64,000 bases of DNA from Stenotrophomonas sp. HITSZ_GD (lineage in GTDB: Bacteria > Pseudomonadota > Gammaproteobacteria > Xanthomonadales > Xanthomonadaceae). The notes under the pieces were generated by a model. It was not told the DNA's origin. It saw nothing but the letters and a program-made list of their open reading frames with translations, and searched no databases. The position numbers and the translations under genes were made by a program. Position 1 is the stretch's first letter, and each line of letters begins with the position of its first letter. Shown piece after piece: positions 8,524 through 16,601 of the stretch. The DNA lies in assembly GCF_029543105.1 (NCBI RefSeq), contig NZ_JARQXB010000001.1:62001-126000 (forward strand). The letters are read 5' to 3'.

Positions 8524-9735
8524 ATGGCCCGACCCGACCTGCACGAACGCATCCAGGCGCTGCGCAAGCTGCGCTCCGCCCAGGGCCGCATCCGCGTCCG
8601 CCGCACCGTCGCGCGCCGGGATGGCGTGCGGGTGGAGGTCGACGGCCGCTGGCTGACCGGCTTCTGCAGCAATGACTACCTGGGCCTGTCGCAGCAGTTC
8701 GAGGTCGTCGCCGCGCTGCAGGACGCCGCCTCGCGCGAAGGCGCCGGTGCCGGCGCCTCGCACTTGATCTCCGGCCACCACGCCCTGCACGAAGCGCTCG
8801 AGCGCGAAGTCGCCGACTGGCTCGGTTATCCGCGCGGCCTGCTGTTCGGCAGCGGCTTCATCGCCAACCTCGCCGTGCAGCAGGCGCTGCTGAGCGAGGA
8901 GGAAGACCTCTGCGTGCAGGACCGGCTCAACCACGCCAGCCTGCTGGATGCCAGCCGCCTGGCCGGCTGCCGCCTGCGCCGCTATCCGCACCTGGATGCC
9001 GAAGGGGCGATGCGCCAGTTCAAGAGCGCGCCGGAAGGCGCGGCGATGCTGGTCACCGACGGCGTCTTCAGCATGGATGGCGACATCGCCCCGCTGCGCT
9101 CGCTGAGCCTGGTGGCGCGCATGCAGGAAGCGGTGCTCTACGTGGACGACGCGCACGGCGTGGGCGTGGTGGGCCCGCAAGGCCGCGGCTGCGCGGCCGA
9201 TGCCGGGCTGGGCGTGAGCGAAGTGCCGCTGCAGCTGGTCACGCTGGGCAAGGCGCTCGGCGGCCATGGCGCGGTGGTGGTGGGCGAGGAAACGCTCATC
9301 CAGCACCTGGCCGAGACCGCGCGCCCCTACATCTACACCACCGCGATGCCGCCGGCGCAGGCGGCCGCCGCGCTGGCCGCCGTCAAACTGGCGCGACGCG
9401 ACGACTGGCGCCGCGAGAAGCTCACCGCGCTCATCGGCCAGTTCCGCGACAGCGCGCGCCGGCATGGCCTGGAGCTGATGGCCTCCGATACCCCGATCCA
9501 GCCGCTGCTGTGCGGCGACGAATCCACGGTGATGGCGATGTCGGCCTCGCTGGAGAACGCCGGCTTCCTGGTCAGCGCGATCCGCCCGCCCACGGTGCCC
9601 GAAGGCAAGGCGCGCCTGCGCGTCACGCTCTCGGCACTGCACACGCCGCAGCAGGTGATGGAACTGGTCGATGCCACCGCCCGCGCGCGCGACATCGTGC
9701 AGCGCCAGCAGCACGTGGCGGCCCTGCGCGCCTGA
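8524..9735 (+). CDS. bioF: 8-amino-7-oxononanoate synthase
   Basis: PLP-dependent alpha-oxoamine synthase that condenses pimeloyl-ACP (or CoA) with alanine to make KAPA. It has 403 residues, slightly longer than the E. coli enzyme (384). CSNDYLGL near residue 48, [12 protein letters not shown] near 74-86, the [12 protein letters not shown]-contact near 207-215 and the Schiff-base lysine K243 in [10 protein letters not shown] are all present. An AGAAGGGAAG ribosome site precedes the ATG. It follows bioB and precedes bioH by 16 bp, so it belongs to the biotin operon. Confidence 0.96.
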   Translation: MARPDLHERIQALRKLRSAQGRIRVRRTVARRDGVRVEVDGRWLTGFCSNDYLGLSQQFEVVAALQDAASREGAGAGASHLISGHHALHEALEREVADWLGYPRGLLFGSGFIANLAVQQALLSEEEDLCVQDRLNHASLLDASRLAGCRLRRYPHLDAEGAMRQFKSAPEGAAMLVTDGVFSMDGDIAPLRSLSLVARMQEAVLYVDDAHGVGVVGPQGRGCAADAGLGVSEVPLQLVTLGKALGGHGAVVVGEETLIQHLAETARPYIYTTAMPPAQAAAALAAVKLARRDDWRREKLTALIGQFRDSARRHGLELMASDTPIQPLLCGDESTVMAMSASLENAGFLVSAIRPPTVPEGKARLRVTLSALHTPQQVMELVDATARARDIVQRQQHVAALRA

Positions 9736-9751
9736 TCCACCGGAACGCCGC

Positions 9752-10513
9752 ATGCACATCGATACCGTCGGCCAGGGGCCGGACCTCGTCCTGATCCACG
9801 GCTGGGCGCTGCATGGCGGCGTGTTCGCGCCGCTGGTGGCGCGGCTGGCGCCGCGCTTCCGCCTGCACCTGGTCGACCTGCCGGGCCACGGCCACAGCCG
9901 CGAGGACGACACGCCGCTGGCGCTGCCGCACGTGGTCAGCGCGATCGCCGCGGCCACGCCGCCGGCGGTGTGGCTGGGCTGGTCGCTCGGCGGCCTGTTC
10001 GCGCTGCACGCCGCAGCCACCCAGCCGCAGGTGCGCGCGCTGGCGATGATCGCCGCCACGCCACGCTTCGTGCATGGCCCCGACTGGCCGCACGCGGTTG
10101 ATACCGAGGTGTTCGCGCAGTTCGGCCGCGACCTGGCCGGCGACTACCGCGGCACGCTCGACCGCTTCCTGGCCCTGGACACGCTGGGCTCGGAACACGC
10201 CCGCAGCGAATTGCGCACGCTCAAGCAGGCGCTGGTGGAACGCGGCGAGCCCGCGCCGCGCGCACTGCAGGAAGGATTGGCGCTGCTGCGGCGTACCGAC
10301 CTGCGCCGCGCACTGGCCACGCTCGCCCAGCCGAGCCTGTGGCTGGCTGGCCAGCGCGACCGGCTGGTGCCGGCCGCCGGCATGCACGCCGCCGCCGCGC
10401 TGTCGGCCGGCGCCCAGGCCCACACCTTCCCGGGCGGCGGGCACGCGCCTTTCCTCGGCCTTGCCGACGAGGTCGCCGAGCGGCTGGAACGCTTCGTATC
10501 CGCGCTGGACTAA
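9752..10513 (+). CDS. bioH: Pimeloyl-ACP methyl ester carboxylesterase
   Basis: Alpha/beta hydrolase that cleaves the methyl ester of pimeloyl-ACP, ending the BioC-BioH route to pimelate. It has 253 residues from ATG 9752. The oxyanion-side LIHGWALHGG, nucleophile elbow GWSLGG (Ser78), acid GQRDRLVP and base GGGHAPF are all in place. The GWSLGG and LIHGWAL motifs are those of BioH rather than generic esterases. Its position between bioF and bioC (with one SDR gene between) supports the assignment. Confidence 0.94.
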   Translation: MHIDTVGQGPDLVLIHGWALHGGVFAPLVARLAPRFRLHLVDLPGHGHSREDDTPLALPHVVSAIAAATPPAVWLGWSLGGLFALHAAATQPQVRALAMIAATPRFVHGPDWPHAVDTEVFAQFGRDLAGDYRGTLDRFLALDTLGSEHARSELRTLKQALVERGEPAPRALQEGLALLRRTDLRRALATLAQPSLWLAGQRDRLVPAAGMHAAAALSAGAQAHTFPGGGHAPFLGLADEVAERLERFVSALD

Positions 10514-10568
10514 CGCCCGGCAGCGCCGCTGGCCGATGATGTCGGCCTGTTCGCACGGGACACACGAC

Positions 10569-11351
10569 ATGGATCTGGGCATCGCGGGGCGCTGGGCGCT
10601 GGTATGCGGCGCGAGCAAGGGGCTGGGCCATGGCTGCGCGCAGGCGCTGGCCCGCGAAGGCGTCAACGTGGTGATCGTGGCGCGTGGCGCCGAGGCGCTC
10701 GAAACGGCCGCCGCCCGCTTGCGTGCGCTGCCGGGCGCCGGCGAAGTCCGCGCCGTGGCCGCCGACATCACCACGCCCGCGGGCCGGCAGGCCGCGCTGG
10801 CGCAGTGCCCGCAGGTCGATATCCTCGTCAACAACGCCGGCGGCCCGCCGCCCGGCGACTTCCGCGACTGGACCCGCGAGGACTGGATCGCCGCGCTCGA
10901 CGCCAACATGCTCACGCCCATCGAGCTGATCCGCGCCACGGTGGATGGCATGCGGGCGCGCCGCTTCGGCCGCATCGTCAACATCACCTCCAGCGCGGTG
11001 AAGGCGCCGATCGACGTGCTCGGCCTGTCCAACGGCGCGCGCTCGGGCCTGACCGGGTTTGTCGCCGGGCTCGCGCGCAAGACCGTGGCGGACAACGTGA
11101 CGATCAACAACCTGCTGCCCGGCGCGTTCGATACCGACCGCCTGCGCGGCAACTTCGCCCTGGCCGCGCAGGCGCAGGGCCGCAGCGTCGAGGACATCGC
11201 CGATGCCCGCCGCCGCGCGCAGCCGTCCGGGCGCTTCGGCACCGCGGAGGAATTCGGCATCGCCTGCGCCTTCCTGTGCGGCGCGCAGGCCGGCTACATC
11301 ACGGGGCAGAACCTGCTGATCGACGGCGGGGCCTATCCCGGCACGTTCTAA
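10569..11351 (+). CDS. SDR-family protein with altered catalytic Tyr/Lys, inside the biotin operon
   Basis: A 260-residue SDR starting at ATG 10569. The cofactor motif CGASKGLG and the NNAGG and NITSSAV motifs are intact, so NAD(P) binding is likely. At the YxxxK site the chain reads LSNGARSGLTG: the catalytic Tyr is replaced by Ser154 and the Lys by Arg158. This LSNxxR form occurs in a recognised SDR subgroup often annotated as 3-oxoacyl-ACP reductase-like. The gene sits between bioH and bioC with short gaps (55 and 56 bp). A role in pimeloyl elongation is conceivable but not shown; it may be a passenger. Confidence 0.85.
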   Translation: MDLGIAGRWALVCGASKGLGHGCAQALAREGVNVVIVARGAEALETAAARLRALPGAGEVRAVAADITTPAGRQAALAQCPQVDILVNNAGGPPPGDFRDWTREDWIAALDANMLTPIELIRATVDGMRARRFGRIVNITSSAVKAPIDVLGLSNGARSGLTGFVAGLARKTVADNVTINNLLPGAFDTDRLRGNFALAAQAQGRSVEDIADARRRAQPSGRFGTAEEFGIACAFLCGAQAGYITGQNLLIDGGAYPGTF

Positions 11352-11407
11352 CGGCTGAACGCGGCGGGTTTCCCCACCGCGCCCGGCGCGGCGACAATAC
11401 GCAGTCC

Positions 11408-12304
11408 ATGAATTCCTCCTTCGACCCCCGACACGTCCGCCGCGCCTTCTCGCGCGCCGCCGGCAGCTACGACGCCGCCTCGCCCCTGCAGCTGGAGGTC
11501 GGCCGGCGCCTGCTCGAATCGCTGGATTACCTCGACGACCGCCAGCCGCAGGTCGTGCTCGACGTGGGCGCGGGCACCGGGCACGCCAGCGCGGCGATGA
11601 AGAAGCGCTGGCCCAAGGCGCAGGTCATCGCACTGGACCAGGCCGTGCCGATGCTGCTGGAAGCGAAGAAGCAGGCCGGCTGGTGGCGCCCGTTCCAGCG
11701 CCTGGCCGGCGACGCACACGCGTTGCCGCTGGCCGACGGCAGCGTGGACGTGATCTTCAGCAACCTGTGCCTGCAGTGGGTGGAAGACCTGCCGGCGGTG
11801 TTCGCCGGTTTCCGCCGCGCGCTCAAGCCGGGCGGCCTGCTGCTGTGCTCCACCTTCGGCCCGGACACGCTCATCGAGCTGCGCGAAGCCTTCGCCCAGG
11901 CCGACGGCGCGGTGCCGCACGTCAGCCGCTTCCCGCCCATCGCGCAGTTCGGCGATGCGCTGATGATGGCCGGCTTCCGCGACCCGGTACTGGACCGCGA
12001 CCCCTTCACGCTGACCTACCCGGACCTGCCGGCGCTGATGCGCGAACTGCGCGCGATGGGTGCGACCAACGCCCTCAGCGCGCGCCGCCACACGCTCACC
12101 GGCAAGCAGCGTTTTGCCGCCGCCGCCGCGGCCTACGAGCCGATGCGCCGCCCGGACGGCAAGCTGCCCAGCACCTGGGAAGTCATCTACGCCCATGCCT
12201 GGGCACCGGACCCGGGTGCGCCGATCCGCGAGCGCGGACACGACATCGCCGCCGTGCCGGTGGCGCAGATCCCGATCCGCCGGCGGCCGCGCGAACCGCA
12301 GTAG
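11408..12304 (+). CDS. bioC: Malonyl-ACP O-methyltransferase
   Basis: SAM-dependent methyltransferase that caps malonyl-ACP (or CoA) with a methyl ester, so that fatty acid synthesis can build pimeloyl-ACP methyl ester. It has 298 residues (E. coli BioC 251; Xanthomonas-type forms are longer). The N-terminal FSRAAGSYDAAS motif near residues 14-25 is typical of BioC. The SAM loop is LDVGAGTGHAS at 51-61. NLCLQWVEDLP and the C-terminal TGK segment are also family features. It is the last biotin gene of the row. Confidence 0.94.
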   Translation: MNSSFDPRHVRRAFSRAAGSYDAASPLQLEVGRRLLESLDYLDDRQPQVVLDVGAGTGHASAAMKKRWPKAQVIALDQAVPMLLEAKKQAGWWRPFQRLAGDAHALPLADGSVDVIFSNLCLQWVEDLPAVFAGFRRALKPGGLLLCSTFGPDTLIELREAFAQADGAVPHVSRFPPIAQFGDALMMAGFRDPVLDRDPFTLTYPDLPALMRELRAMGATNALSARRHTLTGKQRFAAAAAAYEPMRRPDGKLPSTWEVIYAHAWAPDPGAPIRERGHDIAAVPVAQIPIRRRPREPQ

Positions 12305-12387
12305 CCCATGGGATGAACAATCCCGGCCCGCCCGGCGCGGGGGCCGGGAGTAGAATTGCGCCCGCACCGTCCTCCCCCAAGGCCCCC

Positions 12388-13293
12388 ATGCTGAAGTGGT
12401 TCCTCATCGCGCTGTTCGTCGCGTCGGCGCTCTATATCCATTACCGCGGCCGGGTACGCCATCGCCTCAGCCGGCAGTTGCTCGACCACTCGACCTTCAT
12501 GGCGCCGATCAACGCGCTGATGTACCTGTGCTCGCGCGTGCCCACCACGCCCTTCATCGACCCGGGCAAGGAATTTCCGGAGCTGGCGCCGCTGCGCGCG
12601 CAGTGGCCGGCGATCCGCGACGAGGCCGTGGCCCTGGCGCAGATGCAGAAGATCCGCGCCGCCGATGGCTACACGGACATCGGCTTCAACTCGTTCTTCC
12701 GCCGCGGCTGGAAGCGCTTCTACTTGAAGTGGTACGGCACCGCGCATCCCTCGGCCGCCGAGCTGTGCCCGCAGACCACCGCGCTGCTGGCCTCCATCCC
12801 GACGGTGAAGGCGGCGATGTTCGCCGAGCTGCCGCCGGGCAGCGAACTGCGTCCGCACCGCGACCCGTTCGCCGGCTCCATGCGCCTGCACCTGGGCCTG
12901 GCCACGCCGAACGACGACCGTTGCTTCATCGAGGTCGATGGCCAGCGCCACAGCTGGCGCGATGGCGAGTGGACGATGTTCGACGAGACCTACATCCACC
13001 ACGCCCGCAACGATACCGACCAGGACCGCATCATCCTGTTCTGCGACATCGAGCGGCCGATGCGCTGGCGCTGGGCGCAGGCGGTGAACCGGATGGTCGG
13101 CAAGACGCTGCTGGCGGCGGGTGCCTCGCCCAACCAGGACGGCGACAAGACCGGCGGCATCAACCGCCTGTTCCGCTACTTCTACGTCCTGCGCCTGAAG
13201 GCCAAGGCACTGAAGGAACGCAACAACCCGCTGTACCAGGCGCTGAAGTGGGGCATCTTCGCGGCGGTGGTGGTGGCGGTCATCCTGATCTGA
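12388..13293 (+). CDS. lpxO: Lipid A 2-hydroxylase-type Fe(II)/2-oxoglutarate dioxygenase
   Basis: LpxO hydroxylates the 2 position of a secondary acyl chain of lipid A at the inner membrane. It has 301 residues from ATG 12388, the usual LpxO length. There is an N-terminal membrane anchor at residues 3-17 and a C-terminal hydrophobic segment near the last 12 residues. The aspartyl/asparaginyl hydroxylase core has the iron ligands in RPHRDPF (H157, D159) and YIHHARND (H204 or H205), plus the R166 region for 2-oxoglutarate. It follows bioC by 83 bp but has no functional link with biotin. LpxO is favoured over a peptidyl hydroxylase by the two membrane ends. Confidence 0.88.
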   Translation: MLKWFLIALFVASALYIHYRGRVRHRLSRQLLDHSTFMAPINALMYLCSRVPTTPFIDPGKEFPELAPLRAQWPAIRDEAVALAQMQKIRAADGYTDIGFNSFFRRGWKRFYLKWYGTAHPSAAELCPQTTALLASIPTVKAAMFAELPPGSELRPHRDPFAGSMRLHLGLATPNDDRCFIEVDGQRHSWRDGEWTMFDETYIHHARNDTDQDRIILFCDIERPMRWRWAQAVNRMVGKTLLAAGASPNQDGDKTGGINRLFRYFYVLRLKAKALKERNNPLYQALKWGIFAAVVVAVILI

Positions 13294-13353
13294 GGGCGGC
13301 GCGTTCGCGGCGGGGCGCCGAACGCACACCGTGCGCCCGCGGGCCCGCCGGAC

Positions 13354-13764
13354 TCAGCCACTCACCTGCGCGATCCAGTCCTGCAGGTTGTAGTAGTTGC
13401 TCACCCGCGCGATCCGGCCATGCGCGATCTCGAAGAACGCGCCACCCGGCAGTACGTAGCGCTGGCCGTGGGCCTTCGGCAATCCCTCGTCGTCATGGTG
13501 GTACTGGCCATGCACGACATACTCGGCCGCCGCGCGTGCGCCATCGGCGGACGCCATCAGCACCACATCGCGCAGCTGCTCGTGGTAGCTGGCTTCCATC
13601 CGGGCGAGAAACGCCGCGAACGCGGCGCGCCCCGTCTCGCGCGCGCCCTGGTTGAGATCGTGCGCCACCTCATCGGTCAGGCAGTCGAGCATCCCGTTCC
13701 AGTCGCCGCGGTTGAAGGCGTCGTAATAGCGCTGCACGAGTTCGAGGGCGGCCTGCTGGCTCAT
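13354..13764 (-). CDS. SnoaL-like / ketosteroid-isomerase-fold protein
   Basis: A 136-residue NTF2-fold protein starting at ATG 13764. The opening ALELVQRYYDAFNRGDWNGMLDCLTDEVAHD is the usual first helix pair of SnoaL-like polyketide cyclases and KSI relatives. VVHGQYHHDDEG and GAFFEIAHGRIARVSNYYNLQDW complete the curved sheet. The substrate is unknown; many members are annotated only as nuclear transport factor 2 family. It is convergent with lpxO and 50 bp downstream of the YdcF-like gene on the same strand. Confidence 0.82.
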   Translation of the reverse strand: MSQQAALELVQRYYDAFNRGDWNGMLDCLTDEVAHDLNQGARETGRAAFAAFLARMEASYHEQLRDVVLMASADGARAAAEYVVHGQYHHDDEGLPKAHGQRYVLPGGAFFEIAHGRIARVSNYYNLQDWIAQVSG

Positions 13765-13814
13765 GGTCCAATCCGGTAGGTGGGGCGGCCATGATACGGC
13801 CGGCAGGCACGCCG

Positions 13815-14423
13815 CTAGGCCGCGCTCAGGAACAGGTCGCGATGGAAGAAATACAGTTCCTGCAACAGGAACCGCCACCGCGTATGGAAGCTGCGGAACC
13901 GCGTGCTCGGCGTGGAGGAGGCCAGTGCATCGATCCCCAGTTCCCGGCACAGCCGCAGGGCGCGCGCCATGTGCAGCGGGTCGCTGACGATAATGGCGGT
14001 ATGCATGCCCTCGCGCTGCATCAACGTGCGCGCCTCCACCAGGTTCTGCCGGGTGGTGCGCGAGACGGTCTCGATCAACATGTCCTTCTCCGGCACGCCG
14101 TGGCGCAGCGCATAGCGCCGTGCCACCTGCGATTCGGAAAAGCGCGCGCCCGTGCCGCCGAAACCGCCGGTGAAGATCAGCTTGGGCGCATAGCCGGCGC
14201 GGTACAGCGACAGCCCGTGGCGGATGCGCTCTTCGAATACCGGCGAGGGCTTGGCGTCGTAGGCGGCCGCACCCAGCACGATGATCACGTCCGCCGGTGC
14301 CGCCTGGTCGCGGTCGCCCACCCAGATGATCCAGGCCGATACCCCGAGCAGCCACGTCAGCACCACGCACAGCAGGCGCCACGTCCAGCCCCAGCCGCCG
14401 AGCCCGTGCCGCTTCACCGCCAC
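13815..14423 (-). CDS. YdcF/ElyC-family membrane-anchored protein (DUF218)
   Basis: A 202-residue DUF218 protein. A membrane anchor lies near residues 14-36, followed by ADVIIVLGAAAYDAKPSPVFEERI, the family's first strand and helix. YAPKLIFTGGFGG, ETVSRTTRQNLVEA and VSDPLHMARA are further hallmarks of the DUF218 fold. ElyC and SanA members affect envelope or peptidoglycan precursor metabolism in E. coli; the exact role here is unknown. Its first 10 bases overlap the end of the upstream dehydratase-like gene, so the two are probably translationally coupled. Confidence 0.87.
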   Translation of the reverse strand: MAVKRHGLGGWGWTWRLLCVVLTWLLGVSAWIIWVGDRDQAAPADVIIVLGAAAYDAKPSPVFEERIRHGLSLYRAGYAPKLIFTGGFGGTGARFSESQVARRYALRHGVPEKDMLIETVSRTTRQNLVEARTLMQREGMHTAIIVSDPLHMARALRLCRELGIDALASSTPSTRFRSFHTRWRFLLQELYFFHRDLFLSAA

Positions 14424-15370
14424 GGCAGGGCCTCCAGGTCCACGTTGCCGCCGGAGATCACCAAGCCCACGCGGCGGCCGGCAAACCGTGCCGGCTGCTG
14501 CAGGACCGCCGCCAGCACCGTGGCCGAAGACGGCTCGATCACCTGCTTGAGGATCTCCCAGGCCAGGCGCATGGCCGCCACGACCTCGCGGTCCGCCACG
14601 GTGACGACCTCGGCGCCGGCCTGCCGCAACAGCTCGAAATTCGGCACGCCGATGCCGGCGCGCAGGCCGTCGCAGATCGTATCCGGCACGAAATCGACAT
14701 CGCGCCGCCCCGCGGCCAGCGAGCGCGCCGCGTCGGCCGCGCCGGCCGGTTCGGCCAGCACCAGCGCGCAGTCTGGCGCCTGGCCGGCCAAGGCCAGCGC
14801 CGTACCCGAGGCCAGCCCGCCACCACCGACCGGTACCACCAGCATGTCCAGGGGCCCGGCGCTACGCAGCAGTTCCAGCGTGGCGGTGCCCTGGCCGGCG
14901 ATCACGGCCGCATCGGTATAGGGATGCACCAACGTGGCGCCGGTCGAGGCCTGCACTTCGGCGCACATGGCCTCGCGCGCGGCGGTGGTCGGCGCGCAGC
15001 GCCAGAGCGTGGCGCCGTGGCGGGCGATGTTGGCCAGCTTGGCCGCCACCGCGCCTTCGGGCACCACCACGTGGCAGGCGATGCCGCGGGTACGCGCGGC
15101 CAGCGCCAACGCCGCGCCATGGTTGCCGGAGGAATGCGTCACCACGCCGCGCGCGGCCGCGGCGTCTTCCAGCGCCCACACCGCGTTGCAGGCGCCGCGG
15201 AACTTGAAGGCTCCGCCGCGCTGCAGGTGTTCGGCCTTGAAGTAAAGCTGCGCGCCGGCCAGCGCATCCAGCGTGCGCGAGCGCAGGACCGGCGTGACCT
15301 CGGCGAAAGGGGCGATGCGGACCGCAGCATGGAGAACAGCGTTGTAATCGACCAGGCGGTGAGCGCTCAT
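14414..15370 (-). CDS. Threonine/serine dehydratase or racemase-like PLP enzyme (fold type II)
   Basis: A 318-residue fold-type-II PLP enzyme without the C-terminal ACT-like regulatory domain of biosynthetic IlvA, so it resembles catabolic dehydratases and serine racemases. The Schiff-base lysine is in GGAFKFRGACN near residue 56, where most dehydratases read SFKxRGA. SSGNHGAALA binds the substrate carboxylate and VPVGGGGLASG the phosphate. ISGGNVDLE at the C-terminal end matches the family. Which reaction it performs (Ser/Thr deamination, racemisation, hydroxyaspartate) cannot be read from the sequence. It is co-directional with the overlapping YdcF-like gene. Confidence 0.88.
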   Translation of the reverse strand: MSAHRLVDYNAVLHAAVRIAPFAEVTPVLRSRTLDALAGAQLYFKAEHLQRGGAFKFRGACNAVWALEDAAAARGVVTHSSGNHGAALALAARTRGIACHVVVPEGAVAAKLANIARHGATLWRCAPTTAAREAMCAEVQASTGATLVHPYTDAAVIAGQGTATLELLRSAGPLDMLVVPVGGGGLASGTALALAGQAPDCALVLAEPAGAADAARSLAAGRRDVDFVPDTICDGLRAGIGVPNFELLRQAGAEVVTVADREVVAAMRLAWEILKQVIEPSSATVLAAVLQQPARFAGRRVGLVISGGNVDLEALPWR

Positions 15371-15523
15371 GCCGCAAGGTTAACTGATCCACCCCGAACG
15401 GCGATCGCACCGCATCGTTGCGCCGCTGCGACAAAGCGCAACGGCAGCCGTCGCGCGACGCCCGCGGCGGTTGGAATTAAGGACGGATTCAATCCGCCCC
15501 AAGGAGAGTAGTCTCGTACACCT

Positions 15524-16033
15524 ATGACGAGAACGAAGATGAAACTCCGCCTGTTGTTCGCCGCCGTGGCGCTGGCGGGTCTGGCCGGCTGTGCCACTTA
15601 CGATTACACCGGCGGCAACGCTGGTTACTACCGGGGCACGCCCAGCGTCCAGTACCGCTATCCGGCGGGCTACTACAACTACGGCTATCCGTACTACGGC
15701 ACCGGTGTGGGTGTGTACGGCTACGGCTATCCCTATTACTACGGTGGCGGCTACTACGGGGGTGGCGGTTACTACCGCCCCGTCCGGCCGCCGCCGCGCC
15801 CGGGCCACCGGCCGCCGGATGGCCGCCCGCCGGATCACCGTCCGCCCGATGGCCGTCCGCCGAACCACGGTCGGCCGCCGACCCGTCCACCGGATGGCCG
15901 CCCGGATCGGCCGCCGCGCCCGGATATGCCGCCGCCGCGTCCATCGGGTCCGCGCCCGAGCGCGCCGCGTCCGTCCATCCGCCAGGCGCAGCCGAAGCAG
16001 ACCGCACCGCATGTGCAGCAGGTTGAACCCTGA
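15524..16033 (+). CDS. Tyr/Gly-rich then Pro/Arg-rich outer-envelope lipoprotein
   Basis: A 169-residue lipoprotein precursor; a second ATG at 15539 (MKLRLLF) is an equally good start. The signal peptide ends in the lipobox LAGC near residue 23. The mature chain has two low-complexity parts. Residues about 25-85 are dominated by Tyr and Gly with YGYPYY repeats. Residues about 86-155 are Pro/Arg-rich, built on an RPPDGRPPxH unit repeated at least four times. The tail carries Gln and Lys. Such proteins are common in Xanthomonadales, but I know no function. A cell-wall-binding or adhesive role is inference from composition. Confidence 0.8.
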   Translation: MTRTKMKLRLLFAAVALAGLAGCATYDYTGGNAGYYRGTPSVQYRYPAGYYNYGYPYYGTGVGVYGYGYPYYYGGGYYGGGGYYRPVRPPPRPGHRPPDGRPPDHRPPDGRPPNHGRPPTRPPDGRPDRPPRPDMPPPRPSGPRPSAPRPSIRQAQPKQTAPHVQQVEP

Positions 16034-16085
16034 GGGATTCAGGGCCTCATCGGTTCAATGCGACGAACGGCACAATTGCACTGAC

Positions 16086-16115
16086 CGGGGGCTTGCGCAG
16101 CGTTCGCGCAGGCCC
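16086..16115 (+). other. Stem-loop downstream of the lipoprotein gene
   Basis: GGGGCTTGCGC pairs with GCGCAGGCCCC (one G-T wobble) around a 7-base loop, 53 bp after the lipoprotein stop. No T-run follows. It may protect the 3' end of the lipoprotein mRNA or be the 5' hairpin of the RNA candidate that ends at 16287. Confidence 0.45.
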
Positions 16116-16186
16116 CAAGCTACGGCCACGGGTGACCTAACGCGTCGTTTTCTGACCCAGCCTTCGGCACCTGCCCGTTTCAATGT

Positions 16187-16287
16187 CGATGTCCGACAGG
16201 GAAATCTGGATCCCCCCTGTTCCGGCCCTGTCGGACGTCGGCGCCAAACACAGCGAAGCCCTGGCCCCCGCCGGGGCTTCGTTTTTT
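16187..16287 (+). ncRNA. Candidate structured RNA ending at a rho-independent terminator
   Basis: A 15-bp stem with one wobble (arms 16187-16201 and 16226-16240, core GTCCGACAGGG/CCCTGTCGGAC) encloses a 24-base loop containing a run of six C. It is followed after 13 bases by a terminator hairpin and six T. This looks like the 3' part of a small RNA or a structured 3' UTR of the lipoprotein mRNA. I see no similarity to 6S, SRP, tmRNA or RNase P RNA. The 5' end is unknown. Confidence 0.4.
16254..16287 (+). terminator. Rho-independent terminator (plus strand)
   Basis: CGAAGCCC pairs with GGGCTTCG around a GC-rich loop, followed directly by TTTTTT at 16282-16287. It ends the transcript coming from the lipoprotein gene or from the RNA candidate just upstream. 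Confidence 0.85.
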
Positions 16288-16343
16288 GGTGCTCGGAAGG
16301 GCGCGTGCCTGTGCCGGTGCGGCTTTCAGGCGATACGCGAGAC

Positions 16344-16378
16344 AAAAAAAGGGCCGGCAGTCCCCCGACTACCGGCCC
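16344..16378 (-). terminator. Rho-independent terminator (minus strand)
   Basis: On the minus strand GGGCCGGTAGTC pairs with GACTGCCGGCCC (one U-G wobble) around a GGGG loop, then TTTTTTT. No annotated minus-strand gene lies upstream of it before mnmG's antisense side, which is why an RNA gene is proposed. Confidence 0.85.
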
Positions 16379-16463
16379 CGCGCTTCCCCAATGTGCGCCT
16401 GGCTGGCCCCTGTTCCAATTCCAGCCCTACGCCCCTGTGTCGCATTGCCACGATTGGGTGCTA
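16344..16463 (-). ncRNA. Candidate sigma-54-dependent small RNA (about 120 nt)
   Basis: The minus strand between two plus-strand genes carries a sigma-54-type promoter and, about 120 nt downstream, a textbook terminator. No open reading frame of note lies between. The predicted start is near 16463, 12 bases after the GC of the -12 element. The RNA would be rich in short G runs (ACAGGGGCG, GTAGGGC, ACAGGGGCC, TTGGGGAAG) and end in a 12-bp stem with GGGG loop and seven U. Both ends are deduced from the promoter and terminator. The family is unknown. Confidence 0.5.
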
Positions 16464-16473
16464 TCGGGTTATC

Positions 16474-16494
16474 CGCAGGAAGCGTGCCAACTTG
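16474..16494 (-). promoter_or_regulatory. Sigma-54 (RpoN) promoter match, minus strand
   Basis: The minus strand reads CAAGTTGGCACG, then CTTC, then CTGCG. Against the consensus mrNrYTGGCACG-N4-TTGCW, the whole -24 block matches, the GG-to-GC spacing is the required 10 bases, and only two positions of the -12 block differ. It points away from mnmG toward the minus-strand terminator at 16344-16378. Confidence 0.6.
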
Positions 16495-16601
16495 AGGGCG
16501 GCTTTCGTAAAATGTGACCTCGCCGACAGAATCGGCCCTCTTCCCGACGCGCCCCCACCCTCGGCGCGTCCATACTGCCGGCCCCCAGGGGGCCCACCGC
16601 G

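Noticed and set aside
16034-16300. 6S, SRP, tmRNA or RNase P RNA in the 568-bp gap before mnmG
   Set aside because: Hairpins are present, but none of the signature sequences of these RNAs could be found, so only an unnamed RNA is proposed.
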